Counted from the first letter of the stretch, positions 8,864 through 18,826 are shown. The stretch is 64,000 bases of DNA from Pseudoalteromonas sp. H105 (GCF_001469215.1 NZ_LOFH01000008.1:62001-126000); one strand, 5' to 3'. The notes: generated by a model from the sequence alone, not told the origin. Program-made: numbers and translations.

Positions 8864-9358
8864 TTATTCGGTTGTTTTTGGTTCAGGCTGTTTTGTTAGT
8901 GCGCCTACTTCAAGCAGTGGTGAGGCATCTATTTTATCGGCATCCATCATCGCAGCGATGCGTTGCATAGAAGATAATAATTGGCTCTGCTCCCATTCAT
9001 CTAATGCTGTAAATTTTTCGATAAAATGTTCCTGAAGCGGTTGCGGTGCTTTAGCTAGTAGCGCTTTTCCACTTTCGGTTAGGTATAAGCTAACACGGCG
9101 TTTATCTAATTGGCTTCTAATACGGTTGACGAGATTACGGTTCTCAAGGCGATCAAGGATGTTTGTTACAGTAGCAGGGCTTAAATTAACATTTTGAGCA
9201 ATACGACTGGCTGTTATCCCATCACTCTGTGCCACTTCCTGCATGATCAGTAACTGAGGGCCTGTTAAGCCTGATGTTTTATTTAATTGCTTAGAGTGAA
9301 GGTCTATAGCGCGGATCACACGGCGTAAAGCAACTAATAACTCGTCATATTTTTGCAT
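8864..9358 (-). CDS. MarR-family transcriptional regulator
   Basis: 164 aa. The winged helix-turn-helix of MarR proteins spans about 30-105: LTGPQLLIMQEVAQ, then recognition region ASRIAQNVNLSPATVTNILD and wing RIRSQLDKRRVSLYLTESG with the conserved DKR. Helices at both ends would form the dimer. No ligand can be inferred. It is read away from a 339-bp intergenic stretch shared with the mutarotase gene and could regulate either side. The N-terminal part (RRVIRAIDLHSKQLNKTSGL) recalls the CosR/EctR subgroup that controls compatible-solute genes, but no ectoine gene is present here, so this is only a note. Confidence 0.9.
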   Translation of the reverse strand: MQKYDELLVALRRVIRAIDLHSKQLNKTSGLTGPQLLIMQEVAQSDGITASRIAQNVNLSPATVTNILDRLENRNLVNRIRSQLDKRRVSLYLTESGKALLAKAPQPLQEHFIEKFTALDEWEQSQLLSSMQRIAAMMDADKIDASPLLEVGALTKQPEPKTTE

Positions 9359-9697
9359 TATTTTATCTCATAAAAGTGGGAGTCATTGCGAGGGTATTAA
9401 AATCGCAACCAATAAATATTACACGTCAAATAAATCGAGTTCAAATGGAAATGGTTTTTCATGATGTATAAAATGCTTTACATAAAGCGTATCAGGTTCA
9501 AATTTTTAGTTTGAGCTGAAATTAAAATAACTTCATTTTGTCGGTTATTGATTAAATGTTTCTTGTGCTTAATTTGCTGGCATTCAGTGACAGAATGAAA
9601 AATTATAACTTTCCAGAAAATACACCTAATAAATATTTACTAATGAGTCGTGTATTGGGTAAGGTATGGCAGGCTTTTCATTATTATGGGACGTATT
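9359..9697. other. 339-bp divergent intergenic region
   Basis: This AT-rich stretch separates the marR-like gene and the mutarotase gene. I see no convincing ORF, RNA or operator palindrome in it. It must hold the two divergent promoters, but none stands out. Confidence 0.4.
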
Positions 9698-10549
9698 ATG
9701 AAGTTATCTCCATCTGTAAGTATTGAGCAATCAGACTCAGGCTTAGAGTACATTAATGTAGCAAGCGACTTTTGCACTGCTAAAATATTTTTACAAGGTG
9801 CGCAGTTAACCCAGTTCACACCGGCAGGGAAAAAACCGCTTATTTGGGTATCGAGTGAAGAAGATTACCAAGAAGGTAAAAGTGCGCGGGGAGGAATTCC
9901 TATTTGTTGGCCATGGTTTGGGGTAAATCCGAACCCTGATTGGCCTATTCACGGTGTTGCACGCACGAGTCTTTGGCGCGCAGATGAAGTGTCAGAACAA
10001 GGTGACCACATTCGGGTTAGTTTAACACTGCCAATGAACCAAATTGATACCGCTTATTGGCCGCATAAGTCTACCTTAAAAGTTGAGTTCATATTAACGA
10101 GTAAGCTCGAAGTCCGTCTAACCACAACAAATCTGGGTGACCAAACAATTACCTTTACTCAAGCTCTACACACGTACTTTCCGACACCTGCAATTAAAGA
10201 TACTCAAGTTGATGGGCTTCAAGGATCGAAATACATTGAGTTTGCAGAAGGTCCATTCGATCAGGATGAGTTGGTGGGATTTGCGCGTGAAACGGATATG
10301 GTTTATACCCAAGCTGCCGCTGTTCAGCGCATAATAACACCCGATGGGATTATTGAAGTTGGCCGAGAAAATTCAACATCGTGCGTTTTATGGAACCCAT
10401 GGATTGAAAAGTCAAAGCGCCTATCTAATTTTGCTAATGATGAATACCTAACTATGTTGTGCTTAGAAGCTGCCAATGTGATGGAAGATAGTGCAACGGT
10501 AGCGCCGGGGCAAAGCCACACATTAGGCACGACTATTAGCTGGGTTTAA
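9698..10549 (+). CDS. D-hexose-6-phosphate mutarotase (YeaD family)
   Basis: About 283 aa from the ATG at 9698. Upstream in-frame GTG/ATG codons add residues without family similarity. The aldose-1-epimerase fold is shown by the phosphate-binding and catalytic motifs of the YeaD group: SARGGIPICWPWFG, the catalytic-region histidines in IHGVARTSLW and QALHTYF, and the C-terminal glutamate in LCLEAANV. The enzyme interconverts alpha and beta anomers of glucose-6-phosphate and similar sugars in the cytoplasm. Gene order gives no pathway clue. A GTTGGCTTTTAAAGG stretch follows before the next gene, so it may be transcribed alone. Confidence 0.92.
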   Translation: MKLSPSVSIEQSDSGLEYINVASDFCTAKIFLQGAQLTQFTPAGKKPLIWVSSEEDYQEGKSARGGIPICWPWFGVNPNPDWPIHGVARTSLWRADEVSEQGDHIRVSLTLPMNQIDTAYWPHKSTLKVEFILTSKLEVRLTTTNLGDQTITFTQALHTYFPTPAIKDTQVDGLQGSKYIEFAEGPFDQDELVGFARETDMVYTQAAAVQRIITPDGIIEVGRENSTSCVLWNPWIEKSKRLSNFANDEYLTMLCLEAANVMEDSATVAPGQSHTLGTTISWV

Positions 10550-10616
10550 TCGTTTTAGAGAGTAAAACCAAGCCAACGGCATTATGTTCTCGTTGGCTTT
10601 TAAAGGATGAAACTGA

Positions 10617-11174
10617 GTGTTTGAAAATCACCAATTGGATGCCCTGCCAACACATCAAGACATAATATTTAAACCGCTCGCTGATAATGCATTATTTTAT
10701 GTACAAGTGAGCTGGCTGTTATTTTACGTCCCTCTTATGTGTGTGCTGGCGGCTGTGTGTTACTTTAATGAAGCGTTTGCAAGCCTTGCACAAACACCAT
10801 TATTAGTTGCCCTCCCTAGCATTTTAATTACCTCATTAGCCTACAATGTGCTGAGTGTTCGGCTAAGAGGTGTGGCTATTCGTAATCACGATATTGCTTA
10901 TAAAAAAGGCGTTATTTGGCAACAGGTGACTATTTTACCGCTCTCGCGCATTCAACATACGGAAATACACAGAGGCCCTTTAGAAAGAAAATTTGGTTTA
11001 GCTAGTTTGCGCTTATACAGTGCAGGGGGAATGAGTGCAGATTTAAATATTAGTGGCTTAAGTCATGGTGACTGCAAGGATATTCGTCAGTTTATACAAG
11101 ATTATACGCAACCAACGCTGACACAGACTGAATCAACAGACATCGCGAATACTGACGAGTCCATAAATGAATAA
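10617..11174 (+). CDS. YdbS-like PH-domain membrane protein
   Basis: 185 aa. It starts with GTG, with AAGGA about 10 nt upstream; the nearby ATG is in another frame and stops at once. Two TM helices (VSWLLFYVPLMCVLAAVCYF and LLVALPSILITSLAYNVLSV) precede a bacterial PH (bPH2/DUF304) domain with IAYKKGVIWQQVTILPLSRI and FGLASLRLYSAGG. Its 3' end overlaps the next gene by 8 nt. YdbS/YdbT pairs are widespread in bacteria; they are thought to work together at the membrane, but their exact activity is not known to me. Confidence 0.87.
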   Translation: MFENHQLDALPTHQDIIFKPLADNALFYVQVSWLLFYVPLMCVLAAVCYFNEAFASLAQTPLLVALPSILITSLAYNVLSVRLRGVAIRNHDIAYKKGVIWQQVTILPLSRIQHTEIHRGPLERKFGLASLRLYSAGGMSADLNISGLSHGDCKDIRQFIQDYTQPTLTQTESTDIANTDESINE

Positions 11175-12696
11175 ACAACATTGGCAAAGAGTATCGCCAT
11201 GGGCGCTAGTGTACTTTGTACTGCATTTTGCTTATCGCTTTGTCAAAGACGGCATTTTTAATTTATTGCCGATCGCCGTGGTGTTCGTTACTCAAGTTCA
11301 AAACAAACTGTTTTGGGGGCAAATTGCAGCGGCTGTTGCTGTGGTTGCATTACTTGTCTACTCGATTGCTTACTATATCAATTTTCGATTTTGCATAACG
11401 GATGATCATGACATTATGCTCAATAAAGGGGTGTTTAAAAAAGAGCGCCTGACCCTTAGCTTTCTAAGAGTACAAAACGTCAATATAGCAGAGCCTTTTT
11501 ACTTTAAGCCTTTAGGGTTAGTTAATTGTATTTTTGATGCTGCAGGCAGTGTCTCACAAGAAGTGGTTCTCCCTGGTGTTACCACCCATTATGCCGAAAG
11601 CATGCGTGAGCAGGTACTTACTTACAAAGAGGTTGAAGATAAGGAGCTAACGAGCTCCTCTTCACAGTATGTACAAAACGATCCTTTGCTCAGCTTAATG
11701 TTGAGCAATAAAGAAGTCGCTAAATTTGGCTTAATGTCGAATATGGCCATTTTAGCATTGGCTGCGTTAGCGCCATTTATGAATGTTATATTTGATTATT
11801 TAGAAGATGCTGTGATTAAGCGGCTAGAGGTATTTTACGAACAAGAAGTGGGTACGTTGGTTAATGCAGCTGCTTTAGCTGTATTTTCAATTTTGTTTTT
11901 AGTGATTCTGGTTGCTGTTTTGTTGTCAGTGATAATGTCGCTGATTCGATTTTATAACTATGAGCTCTATTTTAAAGAAGGTAAATTTAAGCGTATTGCA
12001 GGTTTATTAGAACGCCATCAGTTATCAGTAAGCTTAGAAAAAGTACAGTCAATCGTTATTAAGCAAAATCTTATTGCGCGTTTATTAAATCGTTACACAA
12101 TACAGTGTTTTCAGGCAACAAGTGGGCTTGCTGCAGGCGCAAAGAGTAAGCAGAGTTTAGTCATGCCTGTATTAAATATAGCGCAAGTAAATCAAACATT
12201 ATTATGGGTTTATCCTTGGTTAAATCGGGATAACTTTGACTTTAAAGCATTAAACTTTAAGGGCGTAGAAAAGGCATTACTTTATAAAAACACTGTATTT
12301 TATGCCCTATTACCTAGCCTTATTATAGGGGTGGGTGGGTATATATCTGATGTATTACATCCATTACATGGTGTGGTGGGGTTTTGTTTTTTAAGTGTAT
12401 TCGTGTACTTATCTTATGTGCGCTATGGGTATTATTTTTATCAACATAACGGGCGCTACTACGGTATTTTTAGAAGTGGTATGCTTGGTGTGCAATATCG
12501 CGTGTTTGAGTTATACAAAGCGCAAAGCGCACGCAGTATAAGTACCTTTCTTATGCGAAATAGTGACTTAAAAAGCTTGTCTATACAACTTGCATCCGGC
12601 AGTGTTTCTTTGCCTTATCTGAAAAGTCATATCGCGAATGACATCATTGATTTTACTTTGTTACAGGCTGAATCGGAGCAAAGGCGTTGGATGTAA
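11167..12696 (+). CDS. YdbT-like PH-domain membrane protein
   Basis: 509 aa. Several TM helices (for example near 22-40, 55-75, 190-215, 245-275 and 375-415) alternate with DUF304/bPH2 domains. The repeated core shows as ITDDHDIMLNKGVFKKERL..LRVQNV, then FKRIAGLLERHQLSVSLEKV and YYGIFRSGMLGVQYRVFELY, that is three PH-like units. The start codon lies inside the ydbS-like gene, so the pair is co-transcribed and probably translationally coupled. No enzymatic motif is visible. Confidence 0.87.
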   Translation: MNKQHWQRVSPWALVYFVLHFAYRFVKDGIFNLLPIAVVFVTQVQNKLFWGQIAAAVAVVALLVYSIAYYINFRFCITDDHDIMLNKGVFKKERLTLSFLRVQNVNIAEPFYFKPLGLVNCIFDAAGSVSQEVVLPGVTTHYAESMREQVLTYKEVEDKELTSSSSQYVQNDPLLSLMLSNKEVAKFGLMSNMAILALAALAPFMNVIFDYLEDAVIKRLEVFYEQEVGTLVNAAALAVFSILFLVILVAVLLSVIMSLIRFYNYELYFKEGKFKRIAGLLERHQLSVSLEKVQSIVIKQNLIARLLNRYTIQCFQATSGLAAGAKSKQSLVMPVLNIAQVNQTLLWVYPWLNRDNFDFKALNFKGVEKALLYKNTVFYALLPSLIIGVGGYISDVLHPLHGVVGFCFLSVFVYLSYVRYGYYFYQHNGRYYGIFRSGMLGVQYRVFELYKAQSARSISTFLMRNSDLKSLSIQLASGSVSLPYLKSHIANDIIDFTLLQAESEQRRWM

Positions 12697-12712
12697 TTCT
12701 CAATCCTCAATT

Positions 12713-12731
12713 GCAAATGATTATCAATTGC
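12713..12731 (+). promoter_or_regulatory. Fur-like box upstream of a small membrane protein gene
   Basis: The near-palindrome GCAAATGATTATCAATTGC matches 13 of 19 bases of the Fur consensus. It lies 63-81 bp before the ATG at 12794 and just after the YdbT-like stop codon, so it most likely controls the following small gene. Confidence 0.6.
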
Positions 12732-12793
12732 ATTGACTTATTTTAAGTTCACCTTATACTGATAGCTTCTTATGCAATGAAGCTGAGGTTTTG

Positions 12794-13036
12794 ATGGTAT
12801 TGGTGCTTTGTTTATTCGCTTTTTGCTTTGTATTCGTTTTAATGTGTCATATCCGTTGCCATAGAGCGTCATCGCAAATGTGTGCTTGTGGTGGTGTGTT
12901 GGTGGTGGGGAGTTTAATCACTTTAGCCATGTATAGTGCAGGGATTAGTGTGTTAAGAGCGGTATTAGTATTTGTCGTTTCTGTATTTATTATTAGTCTG
13001 TTAGTGAGTTTGGTTCAGCCTTTGGAAATTGATTAA
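12794..13036 (+). CDS. Small iron-regulated membrane protein (hypothetical)
   Basis: 80 aa. Start at the ATG at 12794 with GAGG close upstream; a TTG one codon earlier is also possible. Three predicted TM segments: VLVLCLFAFCFVFVLMCHI, GVLVVGSLITLAMYSAGI, and VLRAVLVFVVSVFIISLLVS. The HIRCHR motif after the first helix and overall layout recall short DUF3325-type proteins that accompany iron transporters, but I cannot confirm the family. The Fur-like box upstream supports a role under iron limitation. It is isolated from other iron genes here. Confidence 0.6.
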   Translation: MVLVLCLFAFCFVFVLMCHIRCHRASSQMCACGGVLVVGSLITLAMYSAGISVLRAVLVFVVSVFIISLLVSLVQPLEID

Positions 13037-13117
13037 CACGTTTTTTTACATTTAAACACTCACCATACTTCATCAGTTATGTGCATAATACCTGAAAATA
13101 AAATATCAGGGATCGTG

Positions 13118-15955
13118 ATGAAAAACATACTCGCCATCATATTTTTACTGCTTGCAAATGACCTTTATGCGCAAACAAACTGGCACACTATTCACACAGA
13201 ACATTTCAACGTTCATTATACTCAGGCGTCTCACGATTGGGCTCATTCTGCAGCGAATGAGTTAGAAATAGTGCGTACTAAGGTGCTTGAGCAACAAAAT
13301 CGTGCCATAGATAAAATAATAGATGTGGTCGTATTTGATCCGCTCAATAGTGCGAATGGATTTGCTTTACCCCCTTCTGAAAACCCGATGATGGCACTTT
13401 TTACAACGCCTCCTCAATCAGACACTGTGGTGTCAAATAGCGCTGGTTGGCAGCAGTTATTGATATTACATGAGTATGTCCACTTGGTGCACTTAGCGCA
13501 ACCTACCCGCAATGATTGGCGCCAAGCAGTTCGAGGGGTGTGGGATCTCTATGACTTAATGTATGAGCCGATGCCTCGCTGGGCAGCAGAAGGATACGCC
13601 ACATTACTCGAGTCCAAAATGACAGGACGAGGACGGCTATTTGATAATTACAGCGAAGCGATTTTGACTGAGTTTGCTCAGCAAGGGTCACTGCCAACCT
13701 ATGATCAACTAAACAGTGTTGATGGCGGTTATATGGCGGGTTCAATGGCTTATTTAATGGGGGTGCGCTTTTTATATTGGTTAGAAAATAATTATTCAAA
13801 AGACACATTAGATGCCGTGTGGACACGTATGCAAGGGGTTAAAACACGAGATTTTGACGATGCGTTTAGTGGCGTCTTTGGTGAGGGGGCTAGCACGCTG
13901 TACCGGCGTTTTATTGCCGAATATACCTACAAAGCGATGGCAAAAGAGCACACTGAAAATGACTTAATCAGCCAGCCTTGGCTTGATTTAAATTTTAGTG
14001 CCCGTAATCCCATATTATCGCCAAACCGCCAGCAAATAGCCGTTGTGGAGCGCGATAAAGAGGGCAAAACACAACTTGTTATTTATAGCACCGAAGATAA
14101 TGCGAGTGCTGCCGAGGAATTTACACAAGCGCAACAGGAAATCTTGAACAATGATCCGCTTGATATCGTAGATTCAGCGCCTGCTGTATTTAAACGAAAA
14201 CAAAAGAAAGTACTGAATCAAATTAACCGTGCGGGTATCCAAAATCCTCAGTGGCTAAATGATGAGGAGATTTATTTTGGTGCATTTACGAACCATGATG
14301 AAATTAAGAATACCCGTGTGGCAGATATTTTTAGCTGGCATGTTCGTACCGGTGAGGTGAAACAACTCACTAAGCTTGCAGGGTTACGCCGGTTTAGCAT
14401 TGCTGATAATGGGCAAACCTTATTTGCAGAGCGGTCTCGGGGCGGTTACTCTGAACTTGTTAAATATGATATTCAAACCGCGACTGCCAGACCATTATTT
14501 GATAAAAGTTTAGAGGATGTGTTTGATTATCCAGTACTTAGTCCTAATTCACAAAAATTAGCTTATTTAAGAACAACCTATAACCACAACTGGCAGTTGT
14601 ATATACAAGATTTAAACACGGGAAACAGCCATAGAGTACCCACGCCAAATGGCTATCAATACTTATCTCAGCCAAGTTGGGGGCGTAATGGGCAGTCGCT
14701 ATATTTTGTGGCGGGGTTAAATGGTGCATTGGATATTTATCGCTTTGATATAGACGAAAATACATTAACTCAAATGACGCAGGGGCAAGAAGCGGTCGCT
14801 TACCCTCAGGTCATGAATGATGACGCCATTTTGTATCTCTCTATTACGAGTGAAGGATTAGATTTTAGGCAGCTGAGCCCTTCACACAAGGGGGCTGAAA
14901 TTACCGTATTCTCAGAACAAACACTTGCTCCGCTTACTCTTGTTGATGAGCACAGGCTACCCGCTGCGCAGGTGTACACATCAGACGTTGGTAACTCGTT
15001 TGAGTATGATCCATGGCAACAAAACGCGACAATGGCTTTGGGTGCACAATATAGCTCGGCGTCATCATCACTGGTTAATGTGAGTCTAAAAGGCAGTGAT
15101 TTACTTAAGCAACTAGATTGGCAAATAGGCTATAGCGCAAGCCTTGATAATGAGGCGCTTTCAGGGGCATTTGCCGAAGTGAAATATGGATTGAACCACG
15201 TTGAATACAATGCCAAGTTGTTTATGTATGATATGGATGGCACAAAGCAAGCGCGCGCAACAAATAGCCCTGAACATGCCAAACAAGGTGGTTATGTTGA
15301 TGCGAAATACTTGATCAGTATCGGCCAGCTTAAAATAACTCCCTCAATCGCATACAACTACACTGATATAGACACAAAAGTAGGCAGTAAACGCAATCAG
15401 CAATGGTTAAGAGCGGCTGTTTCACAGCGTTGGAGCCATGATCGCCAATCATTTTCAATTGGTCAAAGTGTGCTTGCTCAATGGTATGAAGGTGATAATG
15501 AAGACCATGATTGGCAAGGCTATGACTTTGCGGCCAAGTTATTTGGTAAAGCGTATGACATCCCTTTATATGTGAACTACCAACAACGGTATCGTGATAA
15601 TGCCCGTTTGACGCTTGGTGGTTTTAGTTCAACGTTAATTGCTAATAATACCCATGCAGACTATGTGTTTGCGAAAGAACTTCCCTTTAATGCTGCAACG
15701 GCAGAGCGTTACCAAGGCTATGGCGGTGGGGTGAGTTTTGCCCAAGGAATGCCGTGGTTATATTATCAGCAACATCAAGTTGACAGTGAAGTGTTCGCAC
15801 AAAGCTATGGCATTAAGTGGCAAGACTCAATTGGCTTTGGACTGGCAAGTGCGGGTATTAACGACCTTCATGTTGACTTTGGTTTGGCAAAAGTTGAAGG
15901 CGATAGCTTCGAGGATGAGCTAAGAGGATGGTTAGGCTTTTATTATTCTCTTTAA
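13118..15955 (+). CDS. Secreted metallopeptidase-like protein with TolB-type propeller
   Basis: About 945 aa. Start at MKNILAIIFLLLANDLYAQ, a signal peptide with AGGGA upstream; an earlier in-frame Met adds 13 non-signal residues. Domains in order: a peptidase MA-like zinc domain with LILHEYVHLVHLA (HEXXH) near 120-135 and RWAAEGYATLLES supplying the downstream Glu; TolB/WD40-like repeats (RNPILSPNRQQIAVVERD, DYPVLSPNSQKLAYLR, QPSWGRNGQSLYFVAG); and a C-terminal part rich in alternating strands that could be an outer-membrane barrel (DLHVDFGLAKVEGD to FYYSL). Such fusions occur in marine gammaproteobacteria; the substrate is unknown. Confidence 0.8.
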   Translation: MKNILAIIFLLLANDLYAQTNWHTIHTEHFNVHYTQASHDWAHSAANELEIVRTKVLEQQNRAIDKIIDVVVFDPLNSANGFALPPSENPMMALFTTPPQSDTVVSNSAGWQQLLILHEYVHLVHLAQPTRNDWRQAVRGVWDLYDLMYEPMPRWAAEGYATLLESKMTGRGRLFDNYSEAILTEFAQQGSLPTYDQLNSVDGGYMAGSMAYLMGVRFLYWLENNYSKDTLDAVWTRMQGVKTRDFDDAFSGVFGEGASTLYRRFIAEYTYKAMAKEHTENDLISQPWLDLNFSARNPILSPNRQQIAVVERDKEGKTQLVIYSTEDNASAAEEFTQAQQEILNNDPLDIVDSAPAVFKRKQKKVLNQINRAGIQNPQWLNDEEIYFGAFTNHDEIKNTRVADIFSWHVRTGEVKQLTKLAGLRRFSIADNGQTLFAERSRGGYSELVKYDIQTATARPLFDKSLEDVFDYPVLSPNSQKLAYLRTTYNHNWQLYIQDLNTGNSHRVPTPNGYQYLSQPSWGRNGQSLYFVAGLNGALDIYRFDIDENTLTQMTQGQEAVAYPQVMNDDAILYLSITSEGLDFRQLSPSHKGAEITVFSEQTLAPLTLVDEHRLPAAQVYTSDVGNSFEYDPWQQNATMALGAQYSSASSSLVNVSLKGSDLLKQLDWQIGYSASLDNEALSGAFAEVKYGLNHVEYNAKLFMYDMDGTKQARATNSPEHAKQGGYVDAKYLISIGQLKITPSIAYNYTDIDTKVGSKRNQQWLRAAVSQRWSHDRQSFSIGQSVLAQWYEGDNEDHDWQGYDFAAKLFGKAYDIPLYVNYQQRYRDNARLTLGGFSSTLIANNTHADYVFAKELPFNAATAERYQGYGGGVSFAQGMPWLYYQQHQVDSEVFAQSYGIKWQDSIGFGLASAGINDLHVDFGLAKVEGDSFEDELRGWLGFYYSL

Positions 15956-15962
15956 TCACGCT

Positions 15963-15988
15963 AATGCCTTGATGTACTTCAAGGCATT
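15963..15988. terminator. Bidirectional intrinsic terminator
   Basis: A perfect 10-bp stem AATGCCTTGA / TCAAGGCATT with a 6-nt loop lies between two convergent genes and is followed by a short T run on the + strand. Confidence 0.8.
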
Positions 15989-16042
15989 TTAATGACGACT
16001 TCAAACCGCCGATATTCTTTGCTGAAGCAGTGTGGATTAGGC

Positions 16043-17200
16043 TCATTTTGTTTTAGTAAAAACTGATGCCAGCTTTGCAGCATATACACTGCGTTGCATC
16101 TCATCTCGCTCAAGCTTCATAGCCTGCTCCAACAGCCTTTTTGTGGCACCTAAATGACCTTGTTGATAACGGACTTTTGCTAATGCGACATAGGGCTCTG
16201 ATAAATAAGGGGCTTTATCGATGGCTTCGTTGATGTATTTTTTAGCTGGCAGATATTGCCCGCTTAATGCCTCTGTTTCACCTAACACAATTAGCTGGTA
16301 AGGATCTTTTTCCGATTGATCTAATTTTTGGTTAATCTGTTCAACCAGCATCTCATTGCCAATATCTTCGGCCAGTGCTTTGTAATTGCTTAATAAGTTC
16401 AAGCTTTCTAGTTGATGGTTAAATGCACTTTGGTAAATACGGTGTGTTGTTGCTTGATCATCCACACGCTTGTGAAGAATCGCGGCTAAATTAAACAACT
16501 CAGGGTCATCAGGCGTGAACAAATTGGCTTTAGTTAATAGGCTGTAAGCTAAATTGTAGTTCTCTTGCAATAGCGCTTCTGCTGCAAGATTGCTGTAATA
16601 CTTTGCAATGAGATCGTTTATGTCTGCACTACCGGAGTAAAAGCTCCCTCTTGATGGAAAGTAATCAACGATGACACCTGGGCGGATAAAAATAATTTTA
16701 CCTTCTTGCTTTTCAAGCGGTTTATACAGCTTTGTTCTGAAATGGTTTGCGATAAACACTAAATTACCTTCTTTGGCATAAACAGGCTCACTGGTCATTT
16801 CTTGGAAGGCTGTTTCAAGGCCGATAACGTTGGCATACGCTTGAGTCACAATGGCTAGACTTATACAGTTGCCATGGGCTTTCTCGAGTGTTTGTGAAGC
16901 CGTTAACGTATCGCCATGGTAAGTAAATCCGTCTAAACTGCTTTCAATGTAATTATATAAAATGAGTTCGTCAGATTCGCCTAGCAAGCGGTTCGCGTTT
17001 ACGTAAGCCATAAATTTTTGCTGTTCTTGCTGTGGGAGTTGAAAAAGTTGCTGCTGGGAAGGCACGGTTTCCAGTGTGAATAGCGAATGATTAATCAGCT
17101 TTGTTAATGAAGGGGCCTCCTGAATTGGGGGGACTTTGGGTGTGGTTGTTGAGGCGCACCCAGCTAATAAGCCTATAAAAAATATAAAAGAAAACTTCAT
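16043..17200 (-). CDS. Lipoprotein with transglutaminase-like and TPR domains
   Basis: 385 aa. Lipobox LLAGCAS at residues 11-17 marks an outer-membrane lipoprotein. The N-terminal half has a transglutaminase-like cysteine motif ([18 protein letters not shown]) followed by [11 protein letters not shown] with a possible His. The C-terminal half is TPR repeats ([53 protein letters not shown]). Whether the transglutaminase core is active cannot be judged. The gene converges on the metallopeptidase-like gene. Confidence 0.8.
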   Translation of the reverse strand: MKFSFIFFIGLLAGCASTTTPKVPPIQEAPSLTKLINHSLFTLETVPSQQQLFQLPQQEQQKFMAYVNANRLLGESDELILYNYIESSLDGFTYHGDTLTASQTLEKAHGNCISLAIVTQAYANVIGLETAFQEMTSEPVYAKEGNLVFIANHFRTKLYKPLEKQEGKIIFIRPGVIVDYFPSRGSFYSGSADINDLIAKYYSNLAAEALLQENYNLAYSLLTKANLFTPDDPELFNLAAILHKRVDDQATTHRIYQSAFNHQLESLNLLSNYKALAEDIGNEMLVEQINQKLDQSEKDPYQLIVLGETEALSGQYLPAKKYINEAIDKAPYLSEPYVALAKVRYQQGHLGATKRLLEQAMKLERDEMQRSVYAAKLASVFTKTK

Positions 17201-17370
17201 AATCCCTCCGCTTATTTTAAGCTACGCTGAGGCGCACTTTGACTCAAGAAAGAAAGTTAGCCTGAGTTGCTCATCTCTTTCTCACTCAATTTGATGCTAA
17301 ATGCGTGTAAAAACTGTTCATACTGTAATGTAAACTTGCCAACAAAGCTTGTCTTTTTTTTCATCAATAG

Positions 17371-17398
17371 TTGCGTGCGAAAATAAGTTATATACAAT
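17371..17398 (+). promoter_or_regulatory. Possible sigma-70 promoter for the PQ-loop gene
   Basis: TTGCGT (17371-17376), a 16-bp spacer and TACAAT (17393-17398) lie about 105 bp before the proposed start codon at 17504. Nothing else is recognised in the roughly 300-bp gap 17201-17503. Confidence 0.35.
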
Positions 17399-17503
17399 GC
17401 CGCGCCTTATATAAATTAATCAAAATCAGTGGTTTACACTTTGTTTTCGTTTGATTTAAAGGTCGGTAACTTATTAACTAATTTTTAACCAGCGAGGTTT
17501 GCT

Positions 17504-18118
17504 TTGGCGCATTATCTGCCTATTTTATCATCATTTATTTTAGTGTTTAGTTTTTTACCGCTATTAAATAAAATCCGTAAAAACCGAAGTGTATCGGGAT
17601 TGTCATTATTGATGATGACGTTTGGCGTAGCGCAAAGTACGTACTTTATTACCTATAACGTTTATTTTGAACGTTTTTACATGGTATTACCTTTTGTCGT
17701 AACGGGTGGTTTAAGTGGCCTAATTTTGTATTACTTTGCGCGCTACAATGCCAAGCGCGAACAGCGAATCCAGTTAACAGCAATGCTAGGTTTTTCACTA
17801 TTACCTTTTTTATTACTGTTAAATCCTCAGCTAGAGGCTGCTCAAGTACTTACGTGGCTGACGTTTGTTGGCTTGATCATGAGCTCAGTGCGTGTGATGC
17901 CCCAAACCTATAAAACGTTACGCAGTGGTGATATTAGCAACTTAAGTGCTCGTTACTTTAGCTTGCAGTTTATAGCGGGCCTATGTGGCTTATTTGCAGA
18001 ACTTGCAATGGCGATCCCAAGTACCTCACACATCTTAACGTTTGTCATGATACTGCTGACGAATGCTGCGCAACTTGGTTGTATTCAATATTACAAAATG
18101 CGACCAGTCGCAGTTTAG
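17504..18118 (+). CDS. PQ-loop/SemiSWEET-like membrane protein
   Basis: 204 aa. A TTG start is proposed because AGCGAGG precedes it at proper distance and the first helix needs these residues; the next Met is at residue 37. About seven TM helices in two triple-helix bundles. The paired PQ-loop-like segments are FSFLPLLNKIRKNRSVSGLS and VRVMPQTYKTLRSGDISNLS, the second with the canonical Pro-Gln. The family includes sugar and amino-acid transporters. Substrate unknown; the gene stands alone. Confidence 0.78.
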   Translation: MAHYLPILSSFILVFSFLPLLNKIRKNRSVSGLSLLMMTFGVAQSTYFITYNVYFERFYMVLPFVVTGGLSGLILYYFARYNAKREQRIQLTAMLGFSLLPFLLLLNPQLEAAQVLTWLTFVGLIMSSVRVMPQTYKTLRSGDISNLSARYFSLQFIAGLCGLFAELAMAIPSTSHILTFVMILLTNAAQLGCIQYYKMRPVAV

Positions 18119-18205
18119 CCCGTCAAAAGTGAAATAATTTTGATGTTCAATTAGCTTCGTGTATGGCAGTTTACCCTAAATAAACTTCCATACAGTGAGC
18201 TTTTA

Positions 18206-18738
18206 ATGCAACTAACTATCCATCAAATAGACGCGTTTACCAGTGAGTTATTTAAAGGTATTTCGCCGCTGTAATTGATTTAGATACATAGCTTAGTGAT
18301 CAGCTGATGCTAATGAAACCGCGTTTACGTGCAAACAAGCCGATGGCAGTTCCAAAGCAAGCACCTGAAGAGATACAGGTTATCCCACCAGTACTGTATA
18401 AACACTTGTCTATACAATCATTTAAGGTGTTGAAAAATAAATAGTTAAGCTTACTTAAAATATTGTATCCACTTGATGTTGTTGCAACCGCACCAAGCAC
18501 ACAATATGATTTTGTTTCGCGTTATTTTTGGCCTGCTAACGGTGGCGATGAAGATTTTGTGACGGGCTCAATTCATACTGGACTTGCGCCTTATTGGGCA
18601 CAGCATTGTGGTAAAAACACGCTAAGTGCGTATCAAGCTGCAACTCGGGGTGGGCATATGCAATGTGATGTAGGTGATGATACGGTAACTTTAACAGGGC
18701 GAGCTGTACGCTACATGCAAGGCACAATTTATTTATAA
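18206..18738 (+). pseudogene. Degenerate PhzF-family isomerase gene
   Basis: The start reads MQLTIHQIDAFTSELFKG, the typical PhzF N-terminus, then loses frame where the NPAAV motif should be. From 18265 a different frame continues (AAVIDLDT, stop, LSDQLM) and runs to 18738 with a second in-frame TAG near 18442. Its last part (DFVSRYFWPANGGDEDFVTG, SIHTGLAPYWAQHCGK, RGGHMQC) is the conserved PhzF C-terminus. About 178 codons remain of a usual 260-300, so a central deletion, a frameshift and two nonsense codons are evident. The gene is dead. This remnant explains most of the gap 18119-18780. Confidence 0.85.
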
Positions 18739-18784
18739 TTGTATTCGTTTAATTTACTCTCACGCAGTTTGTATTAGAACAAAA

Positions 18785-18807
18785 AAGCCGTACTTGAAGT
18801 ACGGCTT
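18785..18807. terminator. Intrinsic terminator
   Basis: AAGCCGTAC / GTACGGCTT stem with loop TTGAA, preceded by an A run, so it would end minus-strand transcription from the metalloprotease gene (T run on that strand). Confidence 0.8.
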
Positions 18808-18826
18808 AATATGGCTAGGTTACTGC

